From contig NZ_CP050308.1 of the NCBI RefSeq assembly GCF_014189535.1, positions 3,709,001 to 3,773,000 on the forward strand: a stretch of DNA of 64,000 nt. Reading direction: 5' to 3'. Both the position numbers and the translations under genes were made by a program. The stretch is from Rhizobium lusitanum (lineage in GTDB: Bacteria; Pseudomonadota; Alphaproteobacteria; Rhizobiales; Rhizobiaceae). Position 1 is the first letter of the stretch. Each line of letters begins with the position of its first letter. The notes beneath the pieces were generated by a model. The model saw only the letters and a program-made list of their open reading frames with translations, searched no databases and was not told the DNA's origin. Positions 9,104-17,683 of the stretch are shown here, in pieces.

Positions 9104-9325
9104 GATAGCTTCGCCTTTCTTGCGTTGATCTGAACCCGGGCTCTAGCGGCTAAGCCTCAACGACTGCTCCTGAGTAGGGGTAACCCCAAGCAAGAAAAGC
9201 GTTTCCGAGACGGTCGAGAGCGGAGACACGGGAGGCTGGAACGCTTCCGTTCCGACGATTTTCCCAAAAGAAAACCGGCCCTCCGTTCAGCCACCAGCCA
9301 GAAGACCGGGTTGCGAACAGGGCGG
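9104..9325 (-). promoter_or_regulatory. rpsF: Long 5' leader of the rpsF operon
   Basis: About 220 bases lie between the proposed promoter and the rpsF ATG, with no coding frame. The leader contains short dyads such as GGGG-TTA-CCCC (9177-9187). The S6:S18 complex is known in many bacteria to bind a structured rpsF leader and repress it. Position and length fit, but I could not verify the conserved S6:S18-binding motif by eye. Confidence 0.35.
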
Positions 9326-9354
9326 CTTATACGGATTTTTGCAAGAAAGGCAAG
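9326..9354 (-). promoter_or_regulatory. Candidate sigma-70 promoter of the rpsF operon
   Basis: On the minus strand CTTGCC (9354-9349) and TATAAG (9331-9326) are separated by exactly 17 bases. This resembles the alphaproteobacterial CTTGAC-N17-TATAAT type. The predicted start would be near 9319, giving a leader of about 215 bases. Confidence 0.45.
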
Positions 9355-9477
9355 GGGAGGGGCGAAATTGGGTTGTGCGCTCGAACGTGTCGCCAATTGA
9401 AGTCCGCTCGAGCTTTTCGGCGATACTGCAATTCTGTCGACCTGGCCAGGTGCAAAGCCGCTGGCCAGGTCGAGGAG

Positions 9478-9894
9478 TTATTCTTCTATGGAGAAGTCTG
9501 CGGTCTCCATCGGCTTGCCATCGACCGAGAATATGATGTTGTAAGTGCCGACGGGCCAGTCCGTGTTCGGCTTTGTGATCGACGAATTGACCTGATTTTC
9601 ATTTGCTTTGATATCGAAGCTTACTTCGTCGATCTTGTAATTCGGCGGAGCCGCTCCGGCAGTGTCTACCGCTATCCAGGACACGGTGATTGTCGAGCCC
9701 GATTTGACGTCATCCGTCAGGTCCGCCGCTACGAATATTTTGGCGGTATCAGGGGCGAAAGTGTCTTCGGATGTCTCCGCGTCCTTGGTTGAGGAGATAA
9801 TAATGTTTGCGAAGCCGTCAGCCCACGCGATAGATGAGATAGCCGTGGCCGCGCTGAAGGTGATTGCCCAGATTGCATGTTGGAGGCGACGCAT
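9478..9894 (-). CDS. Small secreted protein of unknown function
   Basis: A 138-residue protein I do not recognise. It has a clear Sec signal peptide: basic MRRLQH, a hydrophobic core, and a cleavage site after AWA at residue 25. The mature 113 residues contain no cysteine and alternate polar and hydrophobic residues in a beta-rich pattern (SGSTITVSWIAVDTAG, VGTYNIIFSVDGKP), ending in an acidic FSIEE. This suggests a periplasmic or surface Ig-like beta-sandwich. It stands alone at the edge of an AT-rich patch, between the rpsF leader and an FkbM methyltransferase. No catalytic residues can be proposed. Confidence 0.75.
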   Translation of the reverse strand: MRRLQHAIWAITFSAATAISSIAWADGFANIIISSTKDAETSEDTFAPDTAKIFVAADLTDDVKSGSTITVSWIAVDTAGAAPPNYKIDEVSFDIKANENQVNSSITKPNTDWPVGTYNIIFSVDGKPMETADFSIEE

Positions 9895-10262
9895 TCCCAG
9901 AACCTCTCTGTTTGGGGTGTGTTCCGGTCAAATATCAGCTTCAATATAACGAAGGTTTAAAGCTGCGAATGGTCTAGCCGGTAATAATAGATATCGAGGT
10001 ATTTTCTTTGGTGTGATGTAAATTGTAAGAAAACCTATCTTTCATACAATATATTTTGCGAATCTTTTAGATATAATATCTTGAATATATAGATCGCTGC
10101 CGATAAAATAACTATGAAATTGATAGTTGGCGGCGGAAATGGTCCTGCATCGGGTGACGAGTGTCACTGAGAGAATGCCGATGACAGAGAAACGCTATGG
10201 CGCAAAAAACTTACGCATCGGAGGCAGAGAAGCAGGCTTTCACCTGCGATCCATCAGCGCCA
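9895..10262. other. AT-rich intergenic region
   Basis: This 368-base stretch is conspicuously AT-rich between about 9960 and 10125 compared with its neighbours. It carries no convincing gene. A small dyad (GCAGG-N6-CCTGC, 10232-10247) lies just past the FkbM gene stop and could be a weak terminator on the minus strand. The promoter of the secreted-protein gene must lie here. Confidence 0.5.
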
Positions 10263-11096
10263 TCAAGATGACGGAGCCGCTATTTCGATCTTCTTTCCGT
10301 CCCGAAGCCTGTTGGAGACATACCAGCCATCCCACTGGGAGAACTGCTCGAACACTCTTTTGTATCCCTTGCTCTCCAGTAGCTTTTGTATCGCGCCCTC
10401 CGTCTTCGTATTGTTCTCCACAGATATGAGATCGAATTGGCGGTCGAAGCTGTAGGCGGACAATATGTCCAGCTCGCTGCCCTCGGTATCGATCGAGAGA
10501 TAATCGACAACGGCCGGTGCCTGATATTTTTCAAGCAGATCGTCCAGGGATATGGTTTCCACCTGAATATGCTTTCCCTGGCTGCGAACGTCCGAGAAGT
10601 GATCGCCCGTGGAAAAATCGGCGATCGCGCTCAGCTCGGGATCGGATTCATCGGTCGCGATAAACGTGACAATCTCATTGGATTTTGAAGAGACGCATTT
10701 GTGTTCGATAAAGGCCGTTCTGTTGGTGGCCAGATCCGCGTGCCAGATTGGATTGGGTTCGGCCAGGATGCCGTTCCAGTCGAACTTCTTTTCGAGCAGC
10801 CAAGTATTGCTGTTTTTCAGTCCATTGGTTGAACCGAATTCCACGAAAAACCCGTTTCTCTTTTCCGACAGTTCAAAACAGACCCATAAATCCTGCATGA
10901 TCTGGGCTTTGGAGCGGTCTCGTCTTGATAAGCAATAACTAATAAATCTGACATCTTCATTCAAGATGACATCTGATATCTGGGGCCGGTTCAGACGAAT
11001 GGCATTGAATATCATCTTCTGCATAGATTTATTGCTGTGAAATCTATCGAAAATAGCTGCCATGCTGGAAAAAGTAAGTTTTCTTACATCGAACAT
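10263..11096 (-). CDS. FkbM-family methyltransferase
   Basis: A 277-residue SAM-dependent methyltransferase of the FkbM (Methyltransf_21) group, which usually O-methylates sugars or polyketides. The SAM-binding start is GFFVEFGSTNG near residue 83, then AEPNP (about 113-117). The family motif DYLSIDTEGSELDIL lies near residue 198, and VENN follows. The protein is AT-richer and uses more A/T-ending codons than its neighbours, suggesting acquisition by transfer. Glycan methyltransferases of this type decorate O-antigen or capsule, but no other glycan gene is adjacent, so the substrate is unknown. Confidence 0.85.
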   Translation of the reverse strand: MFDVRKLTFSSMAAIFDRFHSNKSMQKMIFNAIRLNRPQISDVILNEDVRFISYCLSRRDRSKAQIMQDLWVCFELSEKRNGFFVEFGSTNGLKNSNTWLLEKKFDWNGILAEPNPIWHADLATNRTAFIEHKCVSSKSNEIVTFIATDESDPELSAIADFSTGDHFSDVRSQGKHIQVETISLDDLLEKYQAPAVVDYLSIDTEGSELDILSAYSFDRQFDLISVENNTKTEGAIQKLLESKGYKRVFEQFSQWDGWYVSNRLRDGKKIEIAAPSS

Positions 11097-11247
11097 TCTG
11101 ACTATCCAGATGAGATTATAAGTCAGATCAGACTAAAGTAACTTTCCGTATCGATCAATACTTACGCGCGACAATCATGGTGCGAGCAGCTCTCATAACG
11201 TGCGCGGTACAAAATCAGGCAGGCAACTGTCGTCCAAGGCCGTCGTT

Positions 11248-11275
11248 GCGCCTCGCCCGAAAACGGGCAAGGCGC
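11248..11275. other. Hairpin downstream of the aldo-keto reductase gene
   Basis: A 12-bp stem with one mismatch (GCGCCTCGCCCG, loop AAAA, CGGGCAAGGCGC) lies 14 bases past the aldo-keto reductase stop. The T-run follows it on the plus strand (CTTTT), while the gene is on the minus strand, so its role as a terminator is uncertain. Confidence 0.45.
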
Positions 11276-11288
11276 CTTTTCCTGGAGG

Positions 11289-12332
11289 TTACATCGGCAG
11301 CGGATACACCCGGTGTACCTTTTCGATCTCCGCCAATACCTCTTCCGACAGCGTCACATGGGCCGCGCCGATATCGGTCTCAAGCTGGCCGATCGACGTC
11401 GCGCCGATGATGACGGAGGTCATGAAGGGCTTGGTGAGGCAATAGGCGATCGCCAGCTTGGACGGATCGAGATTGTGCTTGGCGGCGATTTCGAGATAGG
11501 CCTTGACCGCTGGTTCCTGCAGTGGCTGCAGGCGGCCGCCTATGTCGGGGTTGATGGAGCCGCGCGAGCCGGCCGGGCGGGCGCCGCCGACATATTTGCC
11601 GGTGAGGATACCGCCGGCCAGCGGCGAATAGGAGAGCAGGCCGACATCTTCATGGTGCGACAACTCGGCGAGATCGAGATCGAAGTGCCGGTAGAGCAGA
11701 TTGTATTCGTTCTGCGTCGAGACGACACGCGGCAGGTTCTTCTGCTCGGCGATCGTCAGGTACTTCTGGATGCCCCAGGTCGTCTCGTTGGAAAGGCCGA
11801 GGGCGCGGATCTTGCCGGCCTTCACCAGTTCACCCATCGTCTCCAGGATATCGGTGATATTGGCGACCACCTTCTCACGGTCCTGAGTGAAAGGGTTATA
11901 GTGCCAGTTCTGGCGGAAGTGGAAGTGGCCGCGGTTCGGCCAATGCACCTGGTAAAGGTCGATATAGTCGGTCTTCAACCGCTTAAGGCTGCTGTCTATC
12001 GCTGCGCGGATATTGGCGGCATCGGCGCCCTGGCCGCTGCGCAGATAGTCGCGGCCGGGGCCGGCGACCTTGGTGGCAAGCACGACGTCCTTGCGCCTGC
12101 CGGTCTTTTCGAACCAGGTGCCAATGTATTCTTCGGTGCGGCCTTGAGTCTCCGCGCCGACGGGCGTCGTCGGGTACATTTCGGCGGTATCGAAGAAATT
12201 GACGCCCTTGGTTAGGGCGTAATCCATCTGTTCGTGCGCCTCGGCTTCGCTGTTCTGCGTGCCCCAGGTCATCGTGCCCAGGCAGATCTGTGAAACGGAA
12301 ATATCGGTGCGGCCTAAATTCTTATACTTCAT
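11289..12332 (-). CDS. Tas-like aldo-keto reductase
   Basis: NADPH-dependent oxidoreductase of the aldo-keto reductase superfamily, 347 residues, close in length and sequence to E. coli Tas. The catalytic tetrad is visible: Asp and Tyr in FFDTAEMYP (about 47-55), Lys in LATKVAGP (about 87) and His in YQVHWPNR (about 130). NADP-binding residues lie in the C-terminal VIIGATSIGQLETDI segment. The natural substrate is not known for this group. It is divergent from fabD and transcribed alone. Confidence 0.88.
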   Translation of the reverse strand: MKYKNLGRTDISVSQICLGTMTWGTQNSEAEAHEQMDYALTKGVNFFDTAEMYPTTPVGAETQGRTEEYIGTWFEKTGRRKDVVLATKVAGPGRDYLRSGQGADAANIRAAIDSSLKRLKTDYIDLYQVHWPNRGHFHFRQNWHYNPFTQDREKVVANITDILETMGELVKAGKIRALGLSNETTWGIQKYLTIAEQKNLPRVVSTQNEYNLLYRHFDLDLAELSHHEDVGLLSYSPLAGGILTGKYVGGARPAGSRGSINPDIGGRLQPLQEPAVKAYLEIAAKHNLDPSKLAIAYCLTKPFMTSVIIGATSIGQLETDIGAAHVTLSEEVLAEIEKVHRVYPLPM

Positions 12333-12527
12333 GGGAAAACCTTGCGGATAACGGGAGCGTCTCTAAGGGGAAGGTCGAGCGAATTTAGGCTCGAATTGAG
12401 CAAGCGCAAGAGGAAAATTGGCACATTTCGCAGACGCAAAAGCCGTCGGCTATGGGGCTCGCGCTATTGACTCCACCGCAAACAATGTCATTTGGGAACG
12501 AAACGACGCCATAGGAAGCCTAATATA

Positions 12528-13469
12528 ATGACTGTAGCTTTCACATTTCCCGGCCAGGGCAGCCAAACTGTCGGCATGGGCAAGGATCTCGCAGACAATT
12601 TCGCCGAAGCGCGCGCCGTCTTCGAGGAAGTTGATGAAGCGCTCGGTGAAAAGCTGTCCGACGTCATCTTCAATGGTCCAGAGGACAAGCTGACGCTGAC
12701 GGCCAATGCCCAGCCGGCGCTGATGGCGGTGTCGATTGCCGTCATCCGCGTTCTTCAGTCGCGCGGCCTCGATCTGAAAAGCAAGGTCGCTTACGTCGCG
12801 GGCCATTCGCTCGGCGAATATTCGGCACTGTGTGCCGCCGGCACGTTCTCGCTTGCCGATACGGCGCGGTTGCTGCGCATCCGTGGCAATGCCATGCAGG
12901 CGGCGGTTCCGGTCGGCGTCGGCGCCATGGCGGCGATCATCGGCCTGGAACATGCTGATGTCGTCGCGGTCTGCGCGGAGGCGTCGGTCCTTGGCGCCTG
13001 CCAGATCGCCAATGACAATGGCGGCGGCCAGATCGTTATTTCCGGTGAAAAGGCCCCGGTAGAGAAGGCCGCCGAGCTGGCGACCGCCAAGGGTGCCAAG
13101 CGCGCTATCCTGCTGCCGGTCTCCGCACCCTTCCATTCCTCGCTGATGGCGCCAGCAGCCGAGGCGATGCGCGCGGCACTCGCCGACGTCGCGAAATCCA
13201 GTCCCGTCGTGCCGCTCATCGCCAACGTTCGCGCTGCTCCGGTCACGGATGCTGGCGAAATCGCCAACCTGCTGGTGGAGCAGGTCACGGGTCAGGTGCG
13301 CTGGCGCGAGACGGTGGAATGGTTCGCTGCCCATAACGTGACAACATTGTATGAGATCGGCGCCGGCAAGGTGCTGACGGGACTTGCACGGCGCATCGAC
13401 AAATCGGTGAACGGCATCGCGGTGAATTCGGCCGCCGATATCGATACCGCGCTGACAAGCCTGCTTTAA
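12528..13469 (+). CDS. fabD: Malonyl-CoA:ACP transacylase FabD
   Basis: Transfers malonate from CoA to acyl carrier protein, feeding fatty acid elongation. It has 313 residues, the usual length. The nucleophile is Ser94 in AGHSLGEY, and the catalytic histidine is His203 in SAPFHSSLM. The N-terminal FPGQGSQ motif is intact. The start is set at MTVAFTF, with AGGAAG upstream, rather than an in-frame ATG 12 codons earlier. It heads the cluster fabD-fabG-acpP-fabF, 26 bases before fabG. Confidence 0.97.
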   Translation: MTVAFTFPGQGSQTVGMGKDLADNFAEARAVFEEVDEALGEKLSDVIFNGPEDKLTLTANAQPALMAVSIAVIRVLQSRGLDLKSKVAYVAGHSLGEYSALCAAGTFSLADTARLLRIRGNAMQAAVPVGVGAMAAIIGLEHADVVAVCAEASVLGACQIANDNGGGQIVISGEKAPVEKAAELATAKGAKRAILLPVSAPFHSSLMAPAAEAMRAALADVAKSSPVVPLIANVRAAPVTDAGEIANLLVEQVTGQVRWRETVEWFAAHNVTTLYEIGAGKVLTGLARRIDKSVNGIAVNSAADIDTALTSLL

Positions 13470-13495
13470 GAATATTACGGAACGAGGAACACCAC

Positions 13496-14234
13496 ATGCT
13501 TGATTTGACCGGCCGCAAGGCCCCTGGTAACCGGTGCTTCGGGTGGTATCGGCGAAGAAATCGCAAGGCTGCTGCACAAGCAGGGCGCCATCGTCGGCCT
13601 GCACGGCACCCGCGTCGAAAAGCTTGAGGCGCTGGCTGCCGACCTTGGCGACCGCGTCAAGATCTTTCCGGCCAACCTGTCCAATCGCGAAGAGGTCAAG
13701 GCGCTTGGCGCCAAGGCGGAAGAGGAGCTCGGCGGCGTCGATATCCTCGTCAACAATGCCGGCATCACCAAGGACGGTCTTTTCGTGCGGATGAGCGACG
13801 AGGACTGGGACAGCGTGCTGGAGGTCGACCTCACATCCGCCTTCCTCCTGACCCGGGAACTGACGCATCCGATGATGCGCCGCCGCTATGGCCGCATCAT
13901 CAACATCACCTCCGTCGTCGGCGTCGTCGGCAATCCTGGCCAGGCCAACTACTGTGCGGCCAAGGCCGGCATGGTCGGCTTCACCAAGTCGCTGGCACAG
14001 GAAATCGCAACCCGCAACGTGACGGTCAATTGCGTCGCTCCCGGCTTTATCGAGAGCGCGATGACCGGCAAGCTCAACGACAAGCAGAAGGAAGCGATCA
14101 TGGGGGCCATTCCCATGAAGCGCATGGGCAACGGCGCCGAAGTCGCGTCTGCCGTCGCTTATCTCGCTTCCTCCGAGGCGAGCTACGTCACCGGCCAGAC
14201 GATTCACGTCAACGGCGGCATGGCGATGATCTGA
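13496..14234 (+). pseudogene. fabG: 3-oxoacyl-ACP reductase FabG, frameshifted as written
   Basis: NADPH-dependent ketoreductase of fatty acid synthesis. The frame from ATG 13496 reads MLDLTGRKA, then runs out of frame at the C-run 13521-13524 and stops after about 42 codons. Dropping one C restores LVTGASGGIGEE and an uninterrupted protein of exactly 245 residues, the normal FabG length. The rest is intact: NNAGI, the Ser in NITSVVG, the YCAAKAG Tyr/Lys pair and the C-terminal TGQTIHVNGGMAMI. AGGAAC precedes the ATG. No second fabG is in the window and the gene is normally essential. A sequencing or assembly error is therefore likelier than real loss. Confidence 0.92.
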
Positions 14235-14343
14235 AATGGAAAAGTCTGTTGGCAGGAACTTTCCCTCCAATAGCATGTTGAGCAACGCAGAACCGGCGAT
14301 TTTCTGGCTTTGCGACGGACTTAAACCGTGTTAAGCGGGCCAT

Positions 14344-14357
14344 GACTGTGAACAGTC
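14344..14357. promoter_or_regulatory. Dyad upstream of acpP
   Basis: A perfect 6+6 bp inverted repeat (GACTGT-GA-ACAGTC) lies in the 290-base gap between fabG and acpP, 168 bases before the acpP ATG. The gap is long for this operon, so acpP probably has its own promoter here. The dyad could be an operator. I found no convincing -35/-10 pair. Confidence 0.3.
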
Positions 14358-14524
14358 GCCCCGAAAATGCAGCTGGACTGCGCCGCGTATAAGGCGGCCG
14401 GACCGGATCTCAGGGCGGGGTTGAGCAGATTTGCCAACGGCACCAATAGGGGTGCTGCAGGCTTAGAACAGGGTAGGAATGTCACACGGCATTCTGATCA
14501 GGACATAAAGTCGAGGAAACCGAC

Positions 14525-14761
14525 ATGAGCGATACCGCAGAACGCGTAAAGAAAATTGTTATTGATCATCTTGGCGTTGACGCCGACAAGGTTGTTGAAG
14601 GCGCCAGCTTCATCGACGACCTGGGCGCTGACTCGCTCGACACCGTCGAACTGGTCATGGCCTTCGAAGAAGAATTCGGCGTTGAAATTCCCGATGACGC
14701 TGCCGACTCGATCCTGACGGTCGGTGATGCGGTAAAGTTCATTGAAAAGGCCCAGGCCTAA
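14525..14761 (+). CDS. acpP: Acyl carrier protein
   Basis: Small acidic carrier of growing acyl chains, 78 residues, the standard length. The phosphopantetheine attachment serine is Ser37 in [19 protein letters not shown] ribosome binding site precedes the ATG. It lies between fabG and fabF in the normal order, but with 290 bases upstream and 111 downstream, which suggests separate high-level expression. Confidence 0.98.
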   Translation: MSDTAERVKKIVIDHLGVDADKVVEGASFIDDLGADSLDTVELVMAFEEEFGVEIPDDAADSILTVGDAVKFIEKAQA

Positions 14762-14872
14762 TCAATTGCACTTTCTGATGGGCGGGCTCTCTGAGTCCGC
14801 CCTATTTCGTCCGGCAGGGTCGGGCGATTTCTATTAATACGCATGGCATAAAAGGACGGGGGTCTGCAGGCG

Positions 14873-16135
14873 ATGAGACGTGTCGTTATCACGGGTACCG
14901 GCATGGTATCACCTTTGGGCTGCGGCACGGAGGTGTCCTGGTCGCGCTTGATCGCAGGGCACAATGGCGCCCGCCTCGTGACGGAATTCGAGGTTGAAGA
15001 CCTCCCTGCAAAGATTGCTTGCCGCGTTCCGGTCGGTGATGGCAGCGACGGCACCTTCAATGCCGACGACTGGATGGAACCCAAGGAACAGCGCAAGGTC
15101 GATCCTTTCATCATTTACGGCATGGCAGCGGCTGACATGGCGCTGGCCGATGCGGGCTGGCATCCGACCTCTGATGAAGACCAGATCGCCACCGGCGTCA
15201 TGATCGGCTCGGGTATCGGCGGCCTGGAAGGCATTGTCGAGGCCGGCTATACGCTGCGCGACAAGGGCCCACGCCGCATTTCGCCCTTCTTCATTCCCGG
15301 ACGCCTCATCAATCTCGTTTCCGGCCAGGTCTCGATCCGCCACAAGCTGCGCGGTCCGAACCACGCGGTCGTCACGGCCTGTTCGACCGGCGCGCACGCT
15401 ATCGGCGACGCGGCTCGCCTGATCATGCTCGGTGATGCCGACGTCATGGTCGCCGGCGGTGCCGAAGCTCCGGTCTGCCGTATCTCGCTTGCCGGTTTCG
15501 CCGCCTGCAAGGCACTGTCGACGGACTATAATGACGATCCGCAGAGGGCTTCGCGTCCCTACGACCGCGACCGCGACGGCTTCGTCATGGGCGAGGGCGC
15601 TGGCATTGTCGTTCTGGAAGAACTGGAACATGCCAAGGCGCGCGGCGCCAAGATCTACGCCGAAGTGGTCGGCTACGGCCTTTCCGGCGATGCGTATCAC
15701 ATCACTGCACCGTCCGCGGACGGCGAGGGTGCGTTCCGTTGCATGACATCGGCTCTGAAGCGCGCCGGCCTGACGCCGGCTGACGTCGACTATATCAACG
15801 CGCATGGGACCTCGACCATGGCCGACACGATCGAGCTCGGTTCCGTCGAGCGTCTGGTCGGTGATGCCGCTTCCAGGATCTCGATGTCCTCGACCAAGTC
15901 GGCGACCGGCCATCTGCTGGGGGCTGCGGGCGCGATTGAGGCGATTTTCTCTGTGCTCGCCATTCGCGACAGCGTCGCTCCGCCAACGCTGAACCTGGAC
16001 AATCCGGAACGCGAGACGGCGATCGATCTCGTCCCGCATAAGGCCCGCAAACGGGAGATCAATGTCGCATTGTCGAATTCCTTCGGGTTCGGCGGTACGA
16101 ACGCGTCACTTGTCCTGCGGCGTTATGAGGCATAA
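14873..16135 (+). CDS. fabF: 3-oxoacyl-ACP synthase II FabF
   Basis: Condensing enzyme extending acyl-ACP by two carbons, important for unsaturated chain elongation and membrane fluidity. It has 420 residues. The Cys-His-His triad is Cys170 (TACSTGA), His311 (INAHGTST) and His347 (KSATGHLLGAAG). The gating-loop motif GFGGTN is at the C-terminus. The start is at MRRVVITGTG. It follows acpP and ends before a good terminator at 16257-16284. Confidence 0.97.
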   Translation: MRRVVITGTGMVSPLGCGTEVSWSRLIAGHNGARLVTEFEVEDLPAKIACRVPVGDGSDGTFNADDWMEPKEQRKVDPFIIYGMAAADMALADAGWHPTSDEDQIATGVMIGSGIGGLEGIVEAGYTLRDKGPRRISPFFIPGRLINLVSGQVSIRHKLRGPNHAVVTACSTGAHAIGDAARLIMLGDADVMVAGGAEAPVCRISLAGFAACKALSTDYNDDPQRASRPYDRDRDGFVMGEGAGIVVLEELEHAKARGAKIYAEVVGYGLSGDAYHITAPSADGEGAFRCMTSALKRAGLTPADVDYINAHGTSTMADTIELGSVERLVGDAASRISMSSTKSATGHLLGAAGAIEAIFSVLAIRDSVAPPTLNLDNPERETAIDLVPHKARKREINVALSNSFGFGGTNASLVLRRYEA

Positions 16136-16256
16136 TAAACTGCGCATATAAGTCCGAAAGGCGGAGGTGTTTTTCGGCAAAGCTATGCACCGCCCTTGAA
16201 TGTTACCGCGTCTTTTGCGCATCCCGGATGCGTTTGCGGTAATGTCTGATCGGTCG

Positions 16257-16284
16257 AAAGCGGAGCTCCACCGGGCTCCGCTTT
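16257..16284 (+). terminator. Terminator after fabF
   Basis: A perfect 10-bp stem (AAAGCGGAGC / GCTCCGCTTT, 8-base loop) is followed by GTTTCC. It lies 121 bases past the fabF stop and 71 bases before the mltG GTG, so mltG probably has its own promoter. Confidence 0.65.
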
Positions 16285-16355
16285 GTTTCCAGAACCTGCT
16301 TTTTGCCGCATTGCTTGGCCAAACAGCAGGCAATGACAAAACGAAGGGATTGCCG

Positions 16356-17573
16356 GTGAGCGATACGAATCAGAGCAACGGAACTCCGAACGGGCAGAAG
16401 GGGCCGATCATCCCGAAATCGGCCAACGAGGCGCTGCGTCCGGAGCGTGTTCCGGATCCGCCGAAGCGTTCCCGCAAAGCCCGCAGCCAGATGGTGATCT
16501 TCCTGAACTTTCTGATGACGCTGGTGGTATTCGTCATCGCTCTCGCGATCATCGGCGCCTATTACGCCATCTCCGCCTATCAGAGCCCTGGCCCGCTGGC
16601 GACCAACAGCAACTTCATCGTGCGCAGTGGCGCGGGCCTCGCCGAAATCTCCAATCGGCTCGAAGCCAATAATCTCATCTCCGACGCCCGCATCTTTCGC
16701 TATATGACGGCCACCAATCTGCATGAAGGCGAGACCCTGCGGTCCGGCGAATATGAGATCAAGGCCGGCGCTTCCATGAAGGACATCATGGAGCTGCTGA
16801 AGTCCGGCAAGTCGATCCTTTATTCGGTCACCCTGCCGGAAGGGCTGACGGTGCGCCAGATATTCAACAAGCTGCAGGCCGACACGGTGCTGGAAGGCGA
16901 ATTGCCTTCGGCGCTGCCGGCTGAAGGCAGCCTGCGGCCCGACACCTATAAATTCACGCGCGGCACCAAGCGGACGGAGATCGTCCAGCAGATGGCGGGG
17001 GCGCAGGAGAAACTGGTCGATCAGATCTGGCAGAAGCGCGATCCGAACCTGACGCTGGCCAACAAGCAGGAATTCGTGACACTCGCTTCGATCGTCGAAA
17101 AGGAAACCGGTCTGGCGGATGAGCGCGCCCATGTTGCCTCCGTCTTCCTGAACCGCATTGGCAAGGGCATGCGTCTGCAATCCGACCCGACCATAATCTA
17201 CGGTCTCTTCGGCGGTGACGGAAAGCCGAGCGACCGCCCGATCTTCCAGTCGGATCTGAAGAAAGAGACAGCCTACAACACCTATATCATCAAGGGCTTG
17301 CCGCCGACGCCGATCGCCAATCCGGGCAGGGACGCGCTGGAAGCCGTTGCCAACCCCTGGAAGACGCAGGACCTCTATTTCGTCGCTGACGGCACTGGCG
17401 GACACGTCTTTGCCGCGACGCTGGAAGAGCACAACGCCAACGTCAAACGCTGGCGCAAGCTCGTTGCGGAGAAGGGCGAGGACCCGAGCGCGATCGCGGT
17501 CGATGGTCAGCCTGACGACGGCGCCGCTGCTACCACCGGTTCCGGCACGCAGCAGAAAAAGAAGACGAACTGA
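16356..17573 (+). CDS. mltG: Endolytic murein transglycosylase MltG
   Basis: Membrane-bound enzyme that cuts nascent glycan strands and is thought to set their length. With a GTG start (AAGGGA eight bases upstream) it has 405 residues; the frame extends further upstream but into the fabF terminator, so that part is not coding. It has a proline-rich cytoplasmic head (1-45), one transmembrane helix (about 46-70), a LysM-like region, then the YceG domain. The catalytic glutamate is in ASIVEKETG near 248. The tail (GQPDDGAAATTG...) is low complexity. It follows fabF, as is usual in alphaproteobacteria. Confidence 0.93.
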   Translation: MSDTNQSNGTPNGQKGPIIPKSANEALRPERVPDPPKRSRKARSQMVIFLNFLMTLVVFVIALAIIGAYYAISAYQSPGPLATNSNFIVRSGAGLAEISNRLEANNLISDARIFRYMTATNLHEGETLRSGEYEIKAGASMKDIMELLKSGKSILYSVTLPEGLTVRQIFNKLQADTVLEGELPSALPAEGSLRPDTYKFTRGTKRTEIVQQMAGAQEKLVDQIWQKRDPNLTLANKQEFVTLASIVEKETGLADERAHVASVFLNRIGKGMRLQSDPTIIYGLFGGDGKPSDRPIFQSDLKKETAYNTYIIKGLPPTPIANPGRDALEAVANPWKTQDLYFVADGTGGHVFAATLEEHNANVKRWRKLVAEKGEDPSAIAVDGQPDDGAAATTGSGTQQKKKTN

Positions 17574-17683
17574 TCCTTGGCCCGCACCGTGCTTTCGATG
17601 AGACGCACGGGCGGACTCACTTTATATTCGTCCGCAATGCGCTGATTTTCGGCGGATGAGGATTTGAATCATCGGAGGCTTGC

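Noticed and set aside
13534..14234. Two separate short genes in place of fabG
   Set aside because: The first piece (13534-13794) is in a phase that gives no FabG sequence, and the FabG sequence runs through both pieces in a single phase once one C is removed.
12450..14285. Minus-strand open frame of about 610 codons across fabD and fabG
   Set aside because: It is antisense to two recognised genes, including the fabG frameshift site, and has no recognisable domain. Its length only reflects codon bias.
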